From Pseudoalteromonas sp. DL-6 (GTDB lineage: Bacteria > Pseudomonadota > Gammaproteobacteria > Enterobacterales > Alteromonadaceae): 64,000 nt of DNA. Under the pieces are notes generated by a model, which did not search any database, was not told the origin of the DNA, and saw only the letters and a list, made by a program, of their open reading frames with translations. Location of the stretch: assembly GCF_004328665.1 (NCBI RefSeq), contig NZ_CP019770.1, positions 744,001-808,000 on the forward strand, read 5' to 3'. Shown here piece after piece: positions 60,808-64,000 of this stretch (its first letter is position 1; the number at the start of each line of letters is the position of its first letter). Position numbers and translations under genes: made by a program.

Positions 60808-61338
60808 GCAATTTTCAAGCAGCTGCTGCCAAAAGTGAATGCCTTTACGGCGGGCTAAGTTGATATTGTGTTCAGGAATTGACTCTGGCTCGTTGTATTC
60901 ATCTAGTGCCGCGCTCATACTTGCCTCACGTATTAAGTGTAAAGTAGGAAAAGGTGAGCGGTTGGTATAATTTGCAGCGTCATCTTCATCACTATCAGCG
61001 AATACATAATCAGGATGAAAGTTTGCAATTTGGTACTTCCCCTCAAACCCTTGTGCAACTAGTAGCGCATTTGCTAAATCAACAAGGTCTAAGAAATCTT
61101 CAAAATCAGTAAAGCCATTATCAAATATTAATAAAGTGGTTTCACGCTGAGGATCCCGGTCAAGCTGGGTACATTGTTCAAGCATATCCATAACAGCATC
61201 ATCAATTTTTGAGGCGCTACTCATGGTGTAGTGAATACAGTTATTTTCAACCTCTTTACGGGCGAATGGACAAAAATTGTACTTTACAATCACAGCACTT
61301 ACCCATTCACGGGTTTGAGTTATAGCTAAATGAGTCAC
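60790..61338 (-). CDS. DUF1415 family protein of unknown function
   Basis: A 182-residue protein with the DUF1415 patterns TREWVSAVIVKYNFCPFARK, LLIFDNGF, LVDLANALL, FHPDYVFA and NRSPFPTLHLIRE. It is small, acidic and has no membrane segment. Function is unknown in the family; the conserved cysteine (NFCPFA), His and Asp residues suggest possible metal or redox chemistry, which is only a guess. Its start overlaps the waaA stop by 4 nt (ATGA), so the two are translationally coupled. Confidence 0.85.
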   Translation of the reverse strand: MTHLAITQTREWVSAVIVKYNFCPFARKEVENNCIHYTMSSASKIDDAVMDMLEQCTQLDRDPQRETTLLIFDNGFTDFEDFLDLVDLANALLVAQGFEGKYQIANFHPDYVFADSDEDDAANYTNRSPFPTLHLIREASMSAALDEYNEPESIPEHNINLARRKGIHFWQQLLENCKKPSV

Positions 61339-62618
61339 AGTCTTGGCTCTAAATAAGGAGTTATAATGGCAAGCGTTTTGGTAATAGCGCCTTGGTTTTT
61401 AGCAACGCACTGAGCGGCTTTACTGCCAAGAATATCACACGCTTTGGTGTTTTTAATTAAGCGAAGCAATGCAAGTACCAGTTTGTCAGTATTTTCAACT
61501 ACATGGGCGCCTTTGAGTTTAATAAGTTCAGGGTAAACATGGTCAAAGTTGTAGGTATGAGGGCCGGTAAGTACACCCACTGCAAAAGCTGCCGACTCTA
61601 ATGGATTATGACCACCACGACGAATTAAACTGCCACCGATAAAACTAATATTAGCGGCACCATATAGGTATTGTAATTCACCTAATGTGTCGGCTAACAC
61701 AACTTGTTCATTGTTATAATTTTTTTGACTGCGGCGACTAAAGCTAAGGTTTGAGTGAGTCAGTAGCTCTGCAACTTTATCAAATTGTTCAGGGTGACGT
61801 GGCGCAATGATCAGTAAAGCGTCAGGATGTGTTTCTAGTAGTTGCTGGTGGGCTGCTAAAATAAACTCATGTTCTATAGGGTGTGTAGAACCTGCAACCC
61901 ATATAAAGCGTTCTGCTTTTTTATAATCTTGCTTTAAAGAGGCGACTTTATCGAGTTGCGCAGTGGTTGGGGTAATATCAAATTTTATTGATCCCGTTAC
62001 ATGGCTTTTTTCAGCAGGTAGTCCTAATTCAATAAAGCGATTTGCATCTGTTTTGTCATGGCTTGCAAGTGCGGTAATTGATTGCATGATATTGCGAGTT
62101 AGCTGGGCAACTTTTTCGTAGCCTTGCTGTGACTTTTCAGATAGACGCGCGTTAACAACCAATACAGGTATATTTTGTTTTTGCGCATTAGCCATTAAGT
62201 TCGGCCAGAGTTCAGTTTCTAAAATACAGAGTAATTGCGGCTTTACTCGTTTTAAAAAGCGAGTAGTGGCTACAGGAAAATCAATGGGTAAATAGCTAAC
62301 AGCAACGCTTTGTTTAAACTGTGCGGTAACTTGCTCTCGTCCTGTGGGGGTATTGCAGGTAATTAAAATATTTAACTGCGGTTGTTCATGTTGTAGGGCT
62401 TTGATTAAAGGGGTTGCAGCTAAAACCTCGCCCACAGAAGCACAATGAAATACAACCGGTTTGTTGCTATTTGAAAATAAAGCGCGGCTTATGAAGCCAA
62501 AACGTTCCTTAAAGTGAACGCGATATCCCGCGTTTTTCTTACCTCTTAATACATATAAGTAAAATACGATCAGCGGGCTAATAATAATTAATGCGAGTGA
62601 ATAAAAAATGCGTGCCAT
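61335..62618 (-). CDS. waaA: 3-deoxy-D-manno-octulosonic acid transferase
   Basis: A 427-residue GT30 enzyme with one N-terminal membrane helix (about 5-22). Family segments: HCASVGEVLAATPLIKAL with the catalytic glutamate, ILETELWPNL, NARLSEKSQQGY, WVAGSTHPIEHE, APRHPEQFDKV and GGSLIRRGGHNPLES. It adds Kdo residues to lipid IVA in LPS synthesis, at the cytoplasmic face. Divergent from gmhA and hldE, which make the heptose of the same core region. Confidence 0.96.
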   Translation of the reverse strand: MARIFYSLALIIISPLIVFYLYVLRGKKNAGYRVHFKERFGFISRALFSNSNKPVVFHCASVGEVLAATPLIKALQHEQPQLNILITCNTPTGREQVTAQFKQSVAVSYLPIDFPVATTRFLKRVKPQLLCILETELWPNLMANAQKQNIPVLVVNARLSEKSQQGYEKVAQLTRNIMQSITALASHDKTDANRFIELGLPAEKSHVTGSIKFDITPTTAQLDKVASLKQDYKKAERFIWVAGSTHPIEHEFILAAHQQLLETHPDALLIIAPRHPEQFDKVAELLTHSNLSFSRRSQKNYNNEQVVLADTLGELQYLYGAANISFIGGSLIRRGGHNPLESAAFAVGVLTGPHTYNFDHVYPELIKLKGAHVVENTDKLVLALLRLIKNTKACDILGSKAAQCVAKNQGAITKTLAIITPYLEPRL

Positions 62619-62886
62619 ACTGTGCTTTATGTAAATGAAAGTGGCGCTAGTTTAGCGTGAAATCGTTTTTTTCTAAATACACAAATATAAAATAGCAACT
62701 CGGAAAAAGTTACAACGATAAAAACCTTCTGTTATTTATAATTTAAAAAATAGGTTTGCCACGCTGTGTAAGATAATAACTATCTGCCCGTGCTTTAATT
62801 TAGTTATATAGAGGTGATTTGGCTATAAAATTATGGAATAATGAAATTAATTTTTCCTGCCATTTCAGTTCCAAGAGGAATATCTC

Positions 62887-63477
62887 ATGTCAATTATAGA
62901 TTCAGTGGCAACTAGCTACCTAGAAAGTTTAAATCGTCACCAAGTATTGTTCGAAACCATGGAGGCGTATCATCAAGAGGTAATGCAATTGTTAGAAGCA
63001 TGTCATAGTGCTTTACAGGCTGGAGGTAAGGTTGTTTGGTTTGGCAATGGCGGCAGTGCGGCTGATGCTCAGCATTTGGCTGCGGAGTTTGTGGTACGTT
63101 ATAAGTTAGAGCGAGGACCGTTAGCGTCTATTGCTTTAACTACAGACACCTCTATTTTAACAGCGCACAGTAATGACTATCATTTTGATACGGTATTTGA
63201 ACGCCAAGTACAGGCGTTATGTAAACCTGAAGATATCGTAATTGGCTTAACTACATCGGGAACCAGTAATAACATTAATTTAGCGTTAGAAGCCGCTAAT
63301 AAAATAGGGGCGTTCACTGTTGCATTTACAGGTCGCGATGGGGGGAAAGTAAAAGACATCGCCAAGTTACCTATTATTATTAAAAATGATGAAACAGCCC
63401 GTATTCAAGAAGCTCATATGTTTATCGGCCATTGGTTGTGTGAAGCCATGGATATGGTTGTTGCGGAGCAGCAATAA
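62887..63477 (+). CDS. gmhA: Sedoheptulose-7-phosphate isomerase
   Basis: A 196-residue SIS-domain protein. It has [49 protein letters not shown] and the C-terminal [18 protein letters not shown] with catalytic His/Glu. It converts sedoheptulose 7-phosphate to D-glycero-D-manno-heptose 7-phosphate, the first step of ADP-heptose synthesis. A weak AGGAATA ribosome binding site precedes the ATG. The stop overlaps the hldE start. Confidence 0.95.
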   Translation: MSIIDSVATSYLESLNRHQVLFETMEAYHQEVMQLLEACHSALQAGGKVVWFGNGGSAADAQHLAAEFVVRYKLERGPLASIALTTDTSILTAHSNDYHFDTVFERQVQALCKPEDIVIGLTTSGTSNNINLALEAANKIGAFTVAFTGRDGGKVKDIAKLPIIIKNDETARIQEAHMFIGHWLCEAMDMVVAEQQ

Positions 63478-64000
63478 TGGATTTATCGCTATTAAAAAAC
63501 TTATCAGCAGCACGTATTCTAGTGGTTGGCGATGTTATGCTCGACCGCTACTGGTATGGTGATTCTGGCCGTATTTCGCCAGAGGCACCAGTACCCGTTG
63601 TAAAAGTTAGTAAATTTGAAGACAAAGCTGGTGGTGCTGCCAATGTGGCTAAAAATATAGCCCGTCTAGATGGCAAAGTAGGTTTGCTCGGTCTAATTGG
63701 TGAGGATGAAAGCGGACAAATTTTAGAAAACATTCTAGAAGGTGAAAAAATAAATTCACAGCTTGTGAGTGTATGTGATTTGCCCACTATTTCTAAAATG
63801 CGGGTGATTAGTCGTCATCAGCAAGTTGTGCGTTTAGATTTAGAAGAGGCTTTCAATGAGTCTCATAGTCAGCTTTTATTAAATCGATTAGAGCTGGTGC
63901 TTGATAATTATGACTTTATTGTATTTTCTGATTACAACAAAGGGTCACTAGCGTTAATCAAAAAAATGATTTCGGTTGCTAAAAAAGCAGGTAAAACCGT
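63477..64000 (+). CDS. hldE: Bifunctional heptose kinase / adenylyltransferase HldE (partial, cut by window end)
   Basis: The first 174 codons are present and open to the end of the window. They align with the kinase domain of E. coli Hld[63 protein letters not shown] and [10 protein letters not shown]. This PfkB-type domain phosphorylates heptose 7-phosphate at C1; the adenylyltransferase domain lies beyond the window, so the fusion itself is inferred. The ATG overlaps the gmhA stop (TAATG). Confidence 0.93.
   Translation, partial: MDLSLLKNLSAARILVVGDVMLDRYWYGDSGRISPEAPVPVVKVSKFEDKAGGAANVAKNIARLDGKVGLLGLIGEDESGQILENILEGEKINSQLVSVCDLPTISKMRVISRHQQVVRLDLEEAFNESHSQLLLNRLELVLDNYDFIVFSDYNKGSLALIKKMISVAKKAGKT

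Overview
The window is chromosomal DNA of a marine gammaproteobacterium of the order Alteromonadales, most probably Pseudoalteromonas. The base composition is visibly A+T-rich. The 16S rRNA reads like that genus, the flagellar stator is the sodium type (PomA/PomB), and the gene groups thrLABC, glyA-nrdR-ribD-riboflavin synthase-ribB-ribH-nusB-thiL-pgpA, dxs-ispA-xseB and ydbH-ynbE-ydbL are all typical. Nearly all of it is core genome. I see no prophage, CRISPR array, transposase or secretion cluster.

Layout. 1-4.9 kb: a MITE-like repeat, an aldo-keto reductase/thioesterase pair, a small membrane protein, SOS-controlled dinB and an M17 aminopeptidase. 4.9-14.0 kb: a chemoreceptor, a DPP-IV-type peptidase, a HIT protein, a secreted DUF442 phosphatase, a zinc-peptidase-like lipoprotein, an HDOD protein and rdgC. 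14.1-16.6 kb: a histidine kinase divergent from a single-domain response regulator. 16.7-21.5 kb: the threonine operon with a readable leader peptide and attenuator. 21.7-29.1 kb: glyA, nrdR, the riboflavin genes, nusB, thiL and pgpA. 29.1-32.2 kb: a large periplasmic-propeller GGDEF sensor. 32.2-35.4 kb: isoprenoid genes dxs and ispA with xseB, on the minus strand. 35.6-37.3 kb: pomAB behind a sigma-28 promoter. 37.4-42.3 kb: a small membrane protein, topB behind a LexA box, an M20 peptidase and cnoX. 42.4-48.7 kb: an rRNA operon (16S, 23S, two intact 5S genes) with no spacer tRNA, followed by three decayed 5S-terminator units. 48.9-57.7 kb: glutaminase, inosine-guanosine kinase, tadA, a 56-residue basic protein, mltF and purL. 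57.8-64.0 kb: the ydbH-ynbE-ydbL outer-membrane lipid transport operon, a DUF1415 gene, waaA, gmhA and the start of hldE (LPS core synthesis).

How the parts relate. Several groups share a pathway: amino-acid and one-carbon metabolism (thrABC, glyA), riboflavin (ribD to ribH), isoprenoid precursors (dxs, ispA), and envelope building (ydbH-ynbE-ydbL, waaA, gmhA, hldE, mltF). Regulation can be read directly at several points: LexA boxes before dinB and topB, the thr attenuator, a FliA-type promoter before pomAB, and tandem rrn promoters with boxA.

The most unusual structure is the run of five 5S-terminator units after the rRNA operon. The last three are degenerate, and two of them share the same insertions and a 203-bp period. 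Other points of interest are a LexA box on topB, an intrinsic terminator 4 nt before the thiL start codon, a RibB fused to a GTP cyclohydrolase II domain that has lost its zinc cysteines, and several well-signalled small genes of unknown function. I found no clear new defence or mobile system.
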